Below are positions 30,543-39,349 of a DNA stretch of 64,000 bases, in pieces. The translations under genes and the position numbers were made by a program. This stretch comes from Streptomyces sp. DH-12 (GTDB lineage Bacteria; Actinomycetota; Actinomycetes; Streptomycetales; Streptomycetaceae). The stretch spans positions 4,625,001 to 4,689,000 of the forward strand of contig NZ_PPFB01000001.1 in the NCBI RefSeq assembly GCF_002899455.1, in the 5' to 3' direction. The notes beneath the pieces were generated by a model. The model did not search any database and was not told the origin of the DNA. It worked only from the letters and a program-made list of their open reading frames with translations. The first letter of the stretch is position 1. Each line of letters opens with the position of its first letter.

Positions 30543-32219
30543 TCAGCGCACGGCGCCCGCCACCAGCCGCGCCGCGCGGCGCAGACGGGGGCGGGCCAGG
30601 CGGGCGGCCACCGGGCGGAGCGCTCCGGTGACGCCGGCCGGCTCCCAGCGGATCTGGAGGCGGCCCGGGTCGTGGCCCTCCGGCCCGACGGTGACGCGGT
30701 GCGGGGCGACGCCGGAACGGTAGGGGACGCGGGCGGTCAGCGCCGGGAACTCCAGGGGCGCCAGCAGCAGCGCCTGGTTGCCCTGGCCGCCGCTGGTGAG
30801 CCGGACCAGCGGATGCCGGACGCCGGCGAAGCCGCCCAGCGGCAGCCGGGCCCCGGCCAGATCGAGCCGTACCGTCCCCTCGAACACGCCGGGCCGCACC
30901 GGGTCCAGGCGGAACGGCACGCTGAGGCGGCGCCGGCCGGGGGAGATCACCAGGCTCGCCCGCTGCGGGCCGACGGGCAGCCGCAGCGCCGGGTCGTAGG
31001 TCCGCACGGCCAGGTCGATCCGGGCGCCGCCCCCCGGGACACGGGCGATCCCCGTGATCTCGTGCCGGAACAGCGCACCCGGGAACGGGCGGGTGTCCGG
31101 CTCCAGCTCGGTCAGGTCCAGCTCGCGGCGGGCGGCCACGGTGTCCGGCACCCGGTCGCCCCAGTAGACCCGGCCGTCCGCGTCGGCGGTCAGCCGCCTC
31201 GGGGCGACGCCGTACCCCAGCCCCCGTGCCGCCAGCGCGGCCTCGGACAGCCTGCGGTCCCGGACCAGCCGGAGCACCACCCGCTCGGCGCGGGGCAGCC
31301 GGGCGTACGCGCCCGGGGACAGCGTCTCCAGGTAGGGGTTCACCTCGTCGGCGAAGGCGGCCAGCCACTCCTCGTCGCGGTACGGCAGGTCGCCCGCGTA
31401 CATCCGGAAGTCGTGCTTGAGGAACTTGTGGTCCTTGTCCTCGCGCAGTCCCGCGTGCCCGCTCTCCGCCAGGAACGCGTCGATCAGCCGCTGCACGTGG
31501 ATCCGGTCGCGGACGTTGCCGATCAGGTGCCGCTGGTTGGATATGGACGCGGCCTCCGTGCTCACGTAGGGGGCCACGTACCATAGGTAGACCGGTTCGG
31601 GGACGATCGTGAACCGTTTCGCCAGGCAGTAGGCCTGCGCCGAGAACAGCTGGTCCTCGTAGTGGATGCCCTCCGGGAAGCGCAGCGCGTGCCGGTCGAG
31701 GAAGGCGCGGGCGTACATCTTGCTGGTCGCCAGGTGCTCGAAGAACAGCCGCGGGTCGTCCTCGATGCCGTCCAGGGTGCGGCGCTCGCCCACCAGGTGC
31801 GGCATCCAGGTGGAGCGGCGGCCGGTGTCCACCCGGACCCGCCGCACCGCGCCCATCGCGAAGTCGATCTCGCGCTCCCGGTGCGCGGCGAGCAGCGCCG
31901 CGACCGCTCCCTCCGGCAGTTCGTCGTCGCTGTCGAGGAACATCAGGTACGGCGCCCGGGCGATCTCCAGGGCGCGGTTGCGCGGAGCGCTGCACCCGCC
32001 GCTGTTCTCCGGCAGCCGCAGGTACCGGACGCGCGGGTCGGCGGCCGCCAGCGCCCGCGCCACCTCGGGGGTGTCGTCCGTGGAGTGGTCGTCGCTGATG
32101 ACGATCTCCAGGTCGCGGTGGGTCTGGCGGCACACGGACCGCACGGCGCGGGACAGCCGTCCGGCGTCGTTGTGCACGATCACCGTGACGGTGACGTCGG
32201 GGAGCCGGGACGTGGACAT
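30543..32219 (-). CDS. GT2-family glycosyltransferase
   Basis: A 558-residue GT-A-fold transferase. The N-terminal domain (about 8-230) has all landmarks: VTVIVHNDAGRLSRAVRSV, the nucleotide-binding VISDDHSTDD and the metal-binding LMFLDSDDELPEG. YEDQLFSAQAYCLAKRF follows. The C-terminal ~250 residues form a beta-rich region without a known catalytic motif, similar in position to that of the GT2 protein at 37012-38643. The ATG overlaps the stop of the TagF-like gene upstream (TGATG), so the two are translationally coupled. It is the last gene of the TagGH-TagF-like operon. Donor and acceptor unknown. Confidence 0.9.
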   Translation of the reverse strand: MSTSRLPDVTVTVIVHNDAGRLSRAVRSVCRQTHRDLEIVISDDHSTDDTPEVARALAAADPRVRYLRLPENSGGCSAPRNRALEIARAPYLMFLDSDDELPEGAVAALLAAHREREIDFAMGAVRRVRVDTGRRSTWMPHLVGERRTLDGIEDDPRLFFEHLATSKMYARAFLDRHALRFPEGIHYEDQLFSAQAYCLAKRFTIVPEPVYLWYVAPYVSTEAASISNQRHLIGNVRDRIHVQRLIDAFLAESGHAGLREDKDHKFLKHDFRMYAGDLPYRDEEWLAAFADEVNPYLETLSPGAYARLPRAERVVLRLVRDRRLSEAALAARGLGYGVAPRRLTADADGRVYWGDRVPDTVAARRELDLTELEPDTRPFPGALFRHEITGIARVPGGGARIDLAVRTYDPALRLPVGPQRASLVISPGRRRLSVPFRLDPVRPGVFEGTVRLDLAGARLPLGGFAGVRHPLVRLTSGGQGNQALLLAPLEFPALTARVPYRSGVAPHRVTVGPEGHDPGRLQIRWEPAGVTGALRPVAARLARPRLRRAARLVAGAVR

Positions 32220-34414
32220 CACGCGGTCACCTCCTGGGGGGCCGGCGCCGGGGTGCGCTCCTCCAGCGGCAGCACCGGGGGCAGCGACGCCTCGTCCTCG
32301 CCGAGGAAGACCCGGCGCACCACCCGCTCGGCGGCCCGGCCGTCGTCGAACTCGCAGAACCGGCGGCGGAAGGCGGCCCGTGCCTTCGCCGCGCCCTCGT
32401 CGCGCCAGGCGTCGGTGACGAGGATCTCGATGAGGTCGTCCTGGGTGCGCGCCACCGGGCCCGGCGCCTCGGCCATCAGGTCGAAGTACACCCCGCGCGT
32501 CGTGCGGTACGTCTCCCAGTCGTCGGCGTGGATCACGATCGGGCGGTCCAGGTTGGCGTAGTCGAACATGATCGACGAGTAGTCCGTGACCAGGGCGTCC
32601 GCGGCCAGGCACAGCTCCTCGACCGGGTCGTAGGAGGACACGTCGACGACGCGGCCGGAGCGGCGCAGGCCCGCCAGCGGGGAGACGCCGGAGTCGTGGA
32701 AGTAGTGGGCGCGCACCAGCAGGACGGTGTCCTCGCCGAGCCGGTCGGCGAGCGCGGCGAGGTCCAGGCGCGGGGTCCAGTCGGCCTCGTAGTCGCGGTG
32801 CGTGGGCGCGTACAGGACGGCCCGGCGGCCCGGGGCGATGCCGAGCCGTTCGCGGACCGCGCGCACCTCGTCCGCGCCGGCCGTGCAGTACACGTCGTTG
32901 CGCGGATAGCCGTGGTCGAGGGAGACGTACCGGGACGGGTAGGCGCGCTCCCACATGCGGGTGGTGTGGCTGTTGGCGGAGACGCTGTAGTCCCACTTGT
33001 CGACCCGCTCCAGCAGGGCGTCGAAGTCCAGGCCCTGCGCGGCGGCGGGGTAGGCCGTCTGGTCCAGGCCCATGCGCTTGAGCGGGGTGCCGTGGTGGGT
33101 CTGCACGTGCACCGCGTCGGGGCGTTTGACCACGGCGTTCGGGAAGTTGACGTTGTTGACGAGGTACCCCGCCGTGGCGAGCGCCTCCCAGTAGCGGCGG
33201 GTGCCGGGGACCACGTGGTCGGTGCCGGGCGGCAGCAGGGCCGCGTTGCGCGCGCTCACCACCCACACCGGGTGGATGTGCGGGGCCAGCTCGGCGAGCT
33301 TCGCGGCGATCGCGGCCGGGTTGCAGGCGACGCCGCGGTTCCAGTAGGCGGAGAACACCGCGAGGTGCGGGTCGACGGGCCGGCGCAGCGCGGCGCGGTA
33401 CTGGTGGTCGCGGATCCGGGCGCCGGCCTGCCGCCGTCCGGCGCGCACCGTGGACCGCACGGCGCGGCGGGCGCGGTTGGCGGCCTGGAAGGCCCGGTAG
33501 CGGGTGTAGGCGCCCTCCTCCAGCAGCGAGCGGCGCACGCCCTCCGGGCCGCCGGGACGGCGGTACCCCTCGGGGCGGCGGCGTACGGCGGCGGAGCCGG
33601 CCCGCAGGAAGAACTCCCGCGCCGCCGGCTCGGGCACGGCGCCGCGGGCGAAGGTGCGCAGGCAGTCGCGGACCATGATCTCGTAGAGCACGGTGTAGAC
33701 GGCGGGCCGGTCCTGGGCGAGGTCGAGCAGGGCCTCGTAGCGGTCGACGGCCGCGAGGTGCTGCTCGGGGGTGACGGGCGGGAGGCTCGCGGGGCGCAGC
33801 CGCCGGTCCTCGTAGGCGATGTGCGGCAGGCAGGCGACGCGGTCGGCGAGCAGGAGGGCGGCGAGGGCGGCGTGGGGTTCGTCGTCGGTGGTGAGCCGTT
33901 CCTCGTGGGTCCGCCAGAAGTCGGCGCGCAGCACGCGGGTGCCGAGCAGCGGGGTGAGGCGCAGCAGGTAGGCGCTGTCGGCGAGGGCCGGCCCGGTGCG
34001 GCCGGCGCGGACGAGGAGGGGGCCGTCCGCCGACGGCAGGGCGGAGCTGCGCCAGGTGCTGCGCAGGTGGTCCAGGAGCAGGACGTCCACGGTGCCGGGC
34101 AGCTCGGCGGTGCGTTCCGCGACGGTGCGGGGGCTGCCGGGCGGGAGGCCGTCCTTGGCGCGGACGAAGTGCAGCCAGCGTCCGCCGGCCCGCGCCGCCC
34201 CGGCCGCCCGGGCCGCCGCGTCGGGCGTGCCGTCGGGCAGCGGGACCACCTGGAGCCGCGGGGCGTGCCGCTCGGCCGTCTCGCGGGCCCAGTCGCCGAC
34301 GGCGGCGACGACGACCTCCACGTCCGGCAGCGGGTGGGCGACGAGCGAGTCGAGCAGGCCGGTCAGGTGGTCCTGGGTGTTCGGCCCGTGGACGATGACG
34401 CTGAGCTGGGGCAT
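32219..34414 (-). CDS. TagF-like polyol-phosphate transferase with a degenerate GT2-like N-terminus
   Basis: A 731-residue fusion. The N-terminal ~110 residues have a GT2 shape (LSVIVHGPNTQDHL), but the usual VDD and DxD positions read VVVAAVGD and HFVRAKDGL, so the GT2 site looks dead. The C-terminal half (about 355-700) is a CDP-glycerol glycerophosphotransferase domain with intact motifs: HGTPLK (441-446), RAH (568-570) and DYSSIMFD (611-618). The family polymerises or primes glycerol- or ribitol-phosphate chains on lipid carriers at the inner membrane face. The ATG at 34414 has AAGGAG seven bases upstream; a GTG immediately before it is less well spaced. It lies 132 bases after the ABC transporter genes and is coupled to the GT2 gene. 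Confidence 0.92.
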   Translation of the reverse strand: MPQLSVIVHGPNTQDHLTGLLDSLVAHPLPDVEVVVAAVGDWARETAERHAPRLQVVPLPDGTPDAAARAAGAARAGGRWLHFVRAKDGLPPGSPRTVAERTAELPGTVDVLLLDHLRSTWRSSALPSADGPLLVRAGRTGPALADSAYLLRLTPLLGTRVLRADFWRTHEERLTTDDEPHAALAALLLADRVACLPHIAYEDRRLRPASLPPVTPEQHLAAVDRYEALLDLAQDRPAVYTVLYEIMVRDCLRTFARGAVPEPAAREFFLRAGSAAVRRRPEGYRRPGGPEGVRRSLLEEGAYTRYRAFQAANRARRAVRSTVRAGRRQAGARIRDHQYRAALRRPVDPHLAVFSAYWNRGVACNPAAIAAKLAELAPHIHPVWVVSARNAALLPPGTDHVVPGTRRYWEALATAGYLVNNVNFPNAVVKRPDAVHVQTHHGTPLKRMGLDQTAYPAAAQGLDFDALLERVDKWDYSVSANSHTTRMWERAYPSRYVSLDHGYPRNDVYCTAGADEVRAVRERLGIAPGRRAVLYAPTHRDYEADWTPRLDLAALADRLGEDTVLLVRAHYFHDSGVSPLAGLRRSGRVVDVSSYDPVEELCLAADALVTDYSSIMFDYANLDRPIVIHADDWETYRTTRGVYFDLMAEAPGPVARTQDDLIEILVTDAWRDEGAAKARAAFRRRFCEFDDGRAAERVVRRVFLGEDEASLPPVLPLEERTPAPAPQEVTA

Positions 34415-34546
34415 CACGGGGCTCCTTCGGCTGCTCGGCGGCGCGGACGGTCCCGTCGGTCGTATCCAGTCATAGTGACACCGATGCGACGAACCGGTCG
34501 GCGGAAGGGTCGCCCGGAGGGAGCCCGAGGGCCCGCGCCGTCCGCG

Positions 34547-35335
34547 CTAGCGGCCCGAGGTGAACTTCTCGTACTCCTTGAGCACCTCGTCGGTCGGCCC
34601 GTCCATGCGCAGCTCGCCGCGCTCCAGCCACAGCACGCGGTCGCAGGTGTCGCGGATGGACTTGTTGTTGTGGCTGACCAGGAAGACCGTGCCGGCGTGC
34701 TTGCGCAGCTCGCGGATGCGGGCCTCGGAGCGCTTCTGGAAGGAGCGGTCGCCGGTCGCCAGCGCCTCGTCGACGAGGAGCACGTCGTGGTCCTTGGCGG
34801 CCGCGATGGAGAAGCGCAGGCGGGCGGCCATGCCGGAGGAGTAGGTGCGCATCGGCAGGGTGATGAAGTCGCCCTTCTCGTTGATGCCGGAGAAGTCGAC
34901 GATCTCCTGGTAGCGGGCCTTGATCTCCTCGCGGGACATGCCCATCGCGAGTCCGCCCAGGTGCACGTTGCGCTCGCCGGTGAGGTCGGCCATCAGGGCC
35001 GCGTTGACGCCGAGCAGGGACGGCTGGCCGTCGGTGTAGATGCGGCCGTTCTCCACCGGGAGCAGCCCGGCCACGGCCTTGAGCAGCGTGGACTTGCCGG
35101 AGCCGTTGGTGCCGATCAGGCCGATCGCCTCGCCGCGGTGGGCGACGAAGGACACGTTCCGCACGGCGTGCACCCGGCGCACGCCGGACGCCTTCTCGGT
35201 CTGCCTGCGGCGCAGCATGCGGTTGAGGGCGGCGGTCGCGGAACCGCGCCCGGCGCCGGTGCCGTTGACCTGGTAGACCACGTCGACGCCGTCGGCGATG
35301 ACGGTCGGGATCCTCTGCCGGTCGGTCTCAGCCAC
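34547..35335 (-). CDS. TagH-like ABC transporter ATP-binding protein (wall polymer export)
   Basis: A 262-residue ATPase of the polysaccharide/teichoic acid exporter group. Walker A is GLIGTNGSGKST, the signature is RTYSSGMAARLRFSIA, and Walker B is HDVLLVDEALATGD, followed by the H-loop VFLVSHN. The N-terminal extension (VYQVNGTGAGRGS) and the missing long C-terminal domain resemble short TagH/Wzt forms. The start is GTG and overlaps the permease gene by eight bases. With the permease it should flip a lipid-linked polymer across the membrane. The neighbouring TagF-like enzyme supports teichoic-acid-type export. Confidence 0.94.
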   Translation of the reverse strand: MAETDRQRIPTVIADGVDVVYQVNGTGAGRGSATAALNRMLRRRQTEKASGVRRVHAVRNVSFVAHRGEAIGLIGTNGSGKSTLLKAVAGLLPVENGRIYTDGQPSLLGVNAALMADLTGERNVHLGGLAMGMSREEIKARYQEIVDFSGINEKGDFITLPMRTYSSGMAARLRFSIAAAKDHDVLLVDEALATGDRSFQKRSEARIRELRKHAGTVFLVSHNNKSIRDTCDRVLWLERGELRMDGPTDEVLKEYEKFTSGR

Positions 35336-36257
35336 GGCCGTACCTCTCCTCTGCCTTCCAGAAGTAGACGAAGCCGACCACGCCGGCCAGCACCGCCCAG
35401 CCCAGCGCGAACGCCCACACGTGCGGCGGCAGGTACGACCCGTCGTACCTGTCGATCAGCGCGAACCGCACCAGGTCCATGTAGACCGCGGCCGGGTTCC
35501 ACTGCAGCACGTCCGCCACCCAGGCCGGCACGTTCTTGTCCTCCAGCATCGCCGGGATCGAGAACATCACCCCCGACGCGTACATCCACGTCCGCAGCAC
35601 GAACGGCATCAGCTGCGCCAGGTCCGGCGTCCTGCTGCCCATCCGCGCGAAGATCAGCGCCAGACCCGTGTTGAACACGAACTGCAGCGCCAGCGCCGGC
35701 ACCACCAGCAGCCACGACAGACCCGGATAGCTCCCGAACGCCACCATGATCACGACCAGCACGATCATCGAGAACAGCAGCTGCTGGAGCTGCTGCAGCG
35801 CGAACGAGATCGGCAGCGACGCACGCGGGAAGTGCAGCGCCCGCACCAGCCCCAGGTTCCCCGAGATCGCCCGCACCCCCGCCAGCACCGAACTCTGCGT
35901 GAAGGTGAACACGAACACGCCCGTCACCAGGAACGGCACGTACACGTCGCTCGGTATGCCCTTCCGGGCGCCCAGCAGCAGACCGAAGATGAAGAAGTAC
36001 ACCGCCGCGTTCAGCAGCGGCGTCGCCACCTGCCACAGCTGACCCAGCTTCGCCCTGCTGTACTGGGCGGTCAGCTTGGCCTGCGAGAAGGCCAGGATGA
36101 AGTGCCGCCGCCCCCACAGCTGACGGACGTACGCGCCGAGGGACGGACGGGCGCCGCTGACCGTGAGGCCGTGCCGGGCGGCGAGGGCCGCGAGGTCGGT
36201 CTCGGCCGGGTCCGGGCCCGCCGACGCGGCGGGCGGTGTGTGGAGTGCCTGACTCAC
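35328..36257 (-). CDS. TagG-like ABC transporter permease (wall polymer export)
   Basis: A 309-residue ABC-2-type permease with six predicted membrane segments, for example AAVYFFIFGLLLGARKG and LVVIMVAFGSYPGLSWLLV. The cytoplasmic N-terminus contains the family segment LWGRRHFILAFSQAKLTAQYSRAKLGQ. It is the partner of the ATPase at 34547-35335, which it overlaps. The start is GTG with only a weak GCGGAT upstream. It is the first gene of an exporter-TagF-GT2 operon whose promoter region is shared with a divergent TetR gene and holds a 25-bp direct repeat. Confidence 0.94.
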   Translation of the reverse strand: MSQALHTPPAASAGPDPAETDLAALAARHGLTVSGARPSLGAYVRQLWGRRHFILAFSQAKLTAQYSRAKLGQLWQVATPLLNAAVYFFIFGLLLGARKGIPSDVYVPFLVTGVFVFTFTQSSVLAGVRAISGNLGLVRALHFPRASLPISFALQQLQQLLFSMIVLVVIMVAFGSYPGLSWLLVVPALALQFVFNTGLALIFARMGSRTPDLAQLMPFVLRTWMYASGVMFSIPAMLEDKNVPAWVADVLQWNPAAVYMDLVRFALIDRYDGSYLPPHVWAFALGWAVLAGVVGFVYFWKAEERYGRG

Positions 36258-36300
36258 ATCCGCTGCTTTCGCTAGGAGGGAGGTGGGTGCAACGAGTCCG

Positions 36301-36374
36301 GCGTCGGAACGGGACCGTATCGTCGTGACGACGAGCGTAGGTCGAATGTGCGTCGGAACGCAACCGTATCGTCG
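36301..36374. promoter_or_regulatory. direct-repeat candidate operator between the wall-polymer operon and the tetR gene
   Basis: Two copies of a 25-base element, gcgtcggaacgNNaccgtatcgtcg, at 36301-36325 and 36350-36374, identical at 23 of 25 positions and 49 bases apart. The first copy is followed by the small palindrome cgtcgtgacgacg (36321-36333). They sit in the 132-base gap between the divergent exporter permease and TetR genes, where an autoregulatory repressor would bind. Confidence 0.7.
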
Positions 36375-36389
36375 CTACGCGAGCGGCCT

Positions 36390-37025
36390 ATGCTGGAGCG
36401 CATGACGAACGCCGACGCGCCTGAGCCGCAACCGCGCCGCCGGGCTCCCGCCGGGGCCGCCGTCCTGCGCGAGGACGTCACGGAGGCCATCCGGGCGGCC
36501 GTCTACGAGGAGCTCGCCGCCGTCGGCTACGCCCGCATGTCGATCGAGGGCATCGCGCGCCGCGCGGGCGTCGGCAAGACCGCCGTGTACCGCCGCTGGC
36601 GCTCCAAGCTGCACGTCGTGCTCGACGTGGTGTCCGCGCTCGCCGTCCAGGGCCTGCCCGCTCCGGACACCGGCTCCCTGGAGGGCGACCTGCGGCTGCT
36701 CTACGCGGTCAGCTCGCGCGCCCTGCGCCACCCCGTCGCCTCGCAGATCCTCCCCGACCTCCAGGCCGAGGCCGCCCGCAACCCCGACATCGCCGAGGCC
36801 GTGCAGAAGGCCCTGCGCGAGGGCCAGGACGGGGTCGCCAGGGGCATCGTCACGGCGGCCCAGGAGCGGGGCGAGATCAGCACCGGCGCGGACCACACCC
36901 TGGCCCTCGACCTGATCTCCGGCCCGCTGTACTGGCGCTCGGTCGTCATCCGCGGCCCGAAACCGCCCAAGGGCTACCTGGACGGTCTCGCCCGCGCGAC
37001 CGCCCAGGCCCTCAAGACGCTCTGA
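36390..37025 (+). CDS. TetR-family transcriptional regulator
   Basis: A protein of about 211 residues. The N-terminal helix-turn-helix (about 28-75) has the clear TetR pattern TEAIRAAVYEELAAVGYARM, then GIARRAGVGKTAVYRRWRSK. The C-terminal ligand domain has YAVSSRALRHPVASQILPDL and the TetR_C-type LDLISGPLYWRSVV. Starts at 36390 or 36402 are both possible; ribosome-binding sites are poor for both. It is divergent from the exporter operon and very likely controls it through the repeats at 36301-36374. Its 3' end overlaps the convergent GT2 gene by 14 bases. Confidence 0.92.
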   Translation: MLERMTNADAPEPQPRRRAPAGAAVLREDVTEAIRAAVYEELAAVGYARMSIEGIARRAGVGKTAVYRRWRSKLHVVLDVVSALAVQGLPAPDTGSLEGDLRLLYAVSSRALRHPVASQILPDLQAEAARNPDIAEAVQKALREGQDGVARGIVTAAQERGEISTGADHTLALDLISGPLYWRSVVIRGPKPPKGYLDGLARATAQALKTL

Positions 37026-38643
37026 AAGGCGGCCCGGTCCACGGCACCGGCCGCCGCAGCCGTCCGGCCAGCACCCGGCCGACGCCGTGCGCCCCGGCCG
37101 CCACCCGCAGGGCCAGCGCGCCCCCGTGGGTGGCGTAGGGGCGGACGAGGACCAGGCCGTACCGGCGGCTCGGGACGGCGCGGGGGCGCAGCGGGCCGGG
37201 GCCGGTGAGGGCGTGGGCCGAGACGGTCCGGGCCGCGCCGCCGCGGAAGCGCAGCCGCAGCCGCAGGTCCCAGGCGCCCGCGCCGAGGGCCGCCAGCCGC
37301 TCCAGCGGGACGGGCGCCTCGGCGGTCCAGGCGCCGTCGGCGGACGGCCGCAGCGGCACCGTGCGGCGCAGCGCCGCGCCCGCGCGGTCCCGGTGGCGCC
37401 ACTCCACCTCCGCGTCCACCGGACCGGCCCGCGCGACCGCGCCGTACAGCTCGTGCAGGCGCAGCCGCAGCAGACGGGCGCGGGGACGCAGCTCCGCGTC
37501 CACGGCGAGCGGCAGCAGCCGGACGGGGCGGTCCGGCAGGGACTCCAGGGTGACCCCGGGCAGCTCCGCCGACCAGCAGGGCGTGCCGTCGGCCGTCCGG
37601 GCGTACGGCGGACACAGCCGGGCCGGGCGGGCGGCCAGCTCGCGCAGGCGCGGCAGGTCGCGCGGCTCGGGAGAGGCCAGCAGCACCCGCGCGAGGAGCG
37701 GGCCGGGGGCGGCCGGGTCGCCCGACCGGTCGGCGGCGTCGTACTCGGCGAGGTGGCCGCGGGTGTGCGCCCACCACTGACGGCGGTACGCCTCGTCGCG
37801 CAGCGGCAGCTCACGGACGTACATGCGCAGGTCGTGGTCGAGGAACTTGGCCCGGACGGCGCGCGCCAGCCGTTTCTCCCCGGCGTCCAGCAGGATCGCG
37901 TGGGCGGTGCGGCAGGCGTGCGTGCGGGCGCGCCAGTTGTCGACGCCCGCGCGGTCCAGCGAGATCGACAGCCGTCGCGCGGAGCGGCGCACGTGCCAGA
38001 CGTAGACCCGGTCCGGGACCAGGGCGACGCGCGGCGCGGCGGCCCACACCCGGGCGGTGAACACGATGTCCTCGTAGGGGAAGCGGCCGTCGGGGAACCG
38101 GATGCCGTGCGCGCGCAGGAAGGCCGTGGCGTACAGCTTGTTGACGCTGAGGGTGTCGTGGACCAGGCGGGGGCGGCCGGCCGGGCGGGCGAGGACGGCG
38201 GGGGCGGCGTACAGGGCCGGCTCCCACGGCACCTCACGGCCCGAGGGCAGCTCGCGGCGTACGCACAGACCGCCCGTGACCTGTGCGTCCGCCTCCCGTG
38301 CGGCGGCCAGCAGCGCGTCCACGGCGCCGGGCGGCAGCACGTCGTCGCTGTCCAGGAACATCACGTACGGGGTGGCCACCGCGTCCAGCCCGGTGTTGCG
38401 CGGGGTGCCGCAGCCGCCGCTGTTGACCGGCAGCCGGATCACCCGCAGCCGGGGCTCGCCGGCGGCCAGCCGCTCCAGCAGGGCGGCGCTGCCGTCCGTC
38501 GAGCAGTCGTCCACGGCGACGACCTCCCGCACGGCGGGCCCCTGCCCCAGCGCGGAGCGCACCGCGTCGGCCACATGGGCGGCGTCGTCGTGGCCTATGA
38601 CGACGACGGAGACGGCGTCGGCCGGAACGGGGTCGGGGCGCAT
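37012..38643 (-). CDS. GT2-family glycosyltransferase
   Basis: A 543-residue GT-A-fold transferase. The GT2 domain (about 10-220) is intact: VSVVVIGHDDAAHVADAVRS, VVAVDDCSTDGSAAL and VMFLDSDDVLPPGAVDALL. FPYEDIVFTARVWAA follows. The C-terminal ~270 residues are Arg/Leu-rich and beta-like, as in the GT2 protein at 30543-32219, suggesting paralogues. The ATG at 38643 has GAGG five bases upstream. It is encoded alone on the minus strand, convergent and overlapping with tetR. A role in the wall polymer is inferred from location. Confidence 0.88.
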   Translation of the reverse strand: MRPDPVPADAVSVVVIGHDDAAHVADAVRSALGQGPAVREVVAVDDCSTDGSAALLERLAAGEPRLRVIRLPVNSGGCGTPRNTGLDAVATPYVMFLDSDDVLPPGAVDALLAAAREADAQVTGGLCVRRELPSGREVPWEPALYAAPAVLARPAGRPRLVHDTLSVNKLYATAFLRAHGIRFPDGRFPYEDIVFTARVWAAAPRVALVPDRVYVWHVRRSARRLSISLDRAGVDNWRARTHACRTAHAILLDAGEKRLARAVRAKFLDHDLRMYVRELPLRDEAYRRQWWAHTRGHLAEYDAADRSGDPAAPGPLLARVLLASPEPRDLPRLRELAARPARLCPPYARTADGTPCWSAELPGVTLESLPDRPVRLLPLAVDAELRPRARLLRLRLHELYGAVARAGPVDAEVEWRHRDRAGAALRRTVPLRPSADGAWTAEAPVPLERLAALGAGAWDLRLRLRFRGGAARTVSAHALTGPGPLRPRAVPSRRYGLVLVRPYATHGGALALRVAAGAHGVGRVLAGRLRRPVPWTGPPFRAS

Positions 38644-38728
38644 GGCATCCTCGGGGCGCGCTGCAGGGGTCCTCTACAACGTCGCCCGCCCCGTGGGTTT
38701 CCGCATTCCGAGGGCGTCCCCGCGGGCG

Positions 38729-39223
38729 TCAGGCCTCTTCGGCGGCCGCCCGGTCCAGCGCGGCGGTGAGGTCGGCGAGGGTGGCGCCGAGGGCGCGCAT
38801 CTCCTCGGCCCGCAGCCCGGTGGCGGCGGCGATCCGGCGCGGCACCCGCGCGGCCCTGTCGCGCAGCGCGGCGCCCTCCTCGGTGAGCCGCACCTCGACG
38901 GACCGCTCGTCGCGCGCGCTGCGCTCCCGGTGCACGAGACCGGCCGCCTCCAGCCGCTTGAGCAGCGGGGACAGGGTGCCGGAGTCCAGGCGCAGGCGCT
39001 CGCCGAGCCGCTTCACCGGCAGCGTGCCGTCCTCCCACAGCACCAGCATGACGAGGTACTGCGGGTAGGTGAGGCCGAGGTCCTTCAGCACCACCCGGTA
39101 GACGCCGTTGAAGGCGCGGACGGCCGAGTTGAGGCTGAAGCAGATCTGCTGGTCGAGCCGGAGCCAGTCGTCCGAGACGGCCGGCGCGTCCGTCGCCGGG
39201 GAGGGGCTGGGTGTCGCTGTCAT
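38729..39223 (-). CDS. MarR-family regulator, OhrR-like
   Basis: A 164-residue MarR-family repressor resembling OhrR, the thiol-based sensor of organic hydroperoxides. The reactive Cys is present near the N-terminus (C28 in DQQICFSLNSAVRAFN). The winged helix (about 50-115) has LTYPQYLVMLVLWE, RLRLDSGTLSPLLKRLE and the wing ERSVEVRLTEEG. The ATG at 39223 gives normal family length; a longer start at 39265 would run into the operator. It is divergent from ohr, the classic target, with palindromic sequences between them. Confidence 0.93.
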   Translation of the reverse strand: MTATPSPSPATDAPAVSDDWLRLDQQICFSLNSAVRAFNGVYRVVLKDLGLTYPQYLVMLVLWEDGTLPVKRLGERLRLDSGTLSPLLKRLEAAGLVHRERSARDERSVEVRLTEEGAALRDRAARVPRRIAAATGLRAEEMRALGATLADLTAALDRAAAEEA

Positions 39224-39255
39224 GCGTCCAGGGTAACGCCGTGCGAGCCATTCGG

Positions 39256-39293
39256 TTGTGCGCAACTAAATTGTGTGCTCTAATTGAGCGCAC
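39256..39293. promoter_or_regulatory. OhrR-type operator region
   Basis: An A/T-richer stretch between the divergent ohrR-like and ohr genes. It contains TTGTGCGCAA (39256-39265, near-palindromic) and the inverted repeat GTGTGCTC-taatt-GAGCGCAC (39273-39293, 7 of 8 pairs matched). The TTGTGYGC element occurs twice (39256 and 39271). This fits binding of two OhrR dimers over both promoters. Confidence 0.7.
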
Positions 39294-39349
39294 GAAGGCC
39301 GGATCCCCGCGACCCGGCCGGTCGCCCGCCGAAAGGAAAGGTGTCCCCC

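Noticed and set aside
25405..32133. A 2242-residue open frame on the minus strand
   Set aside because: It is antisense to the glutamate dehydrogenase and runs through unrelated genes. Its composition (Val/Gly/Arg/His-rich) is typical of a high-GC shadow frame.
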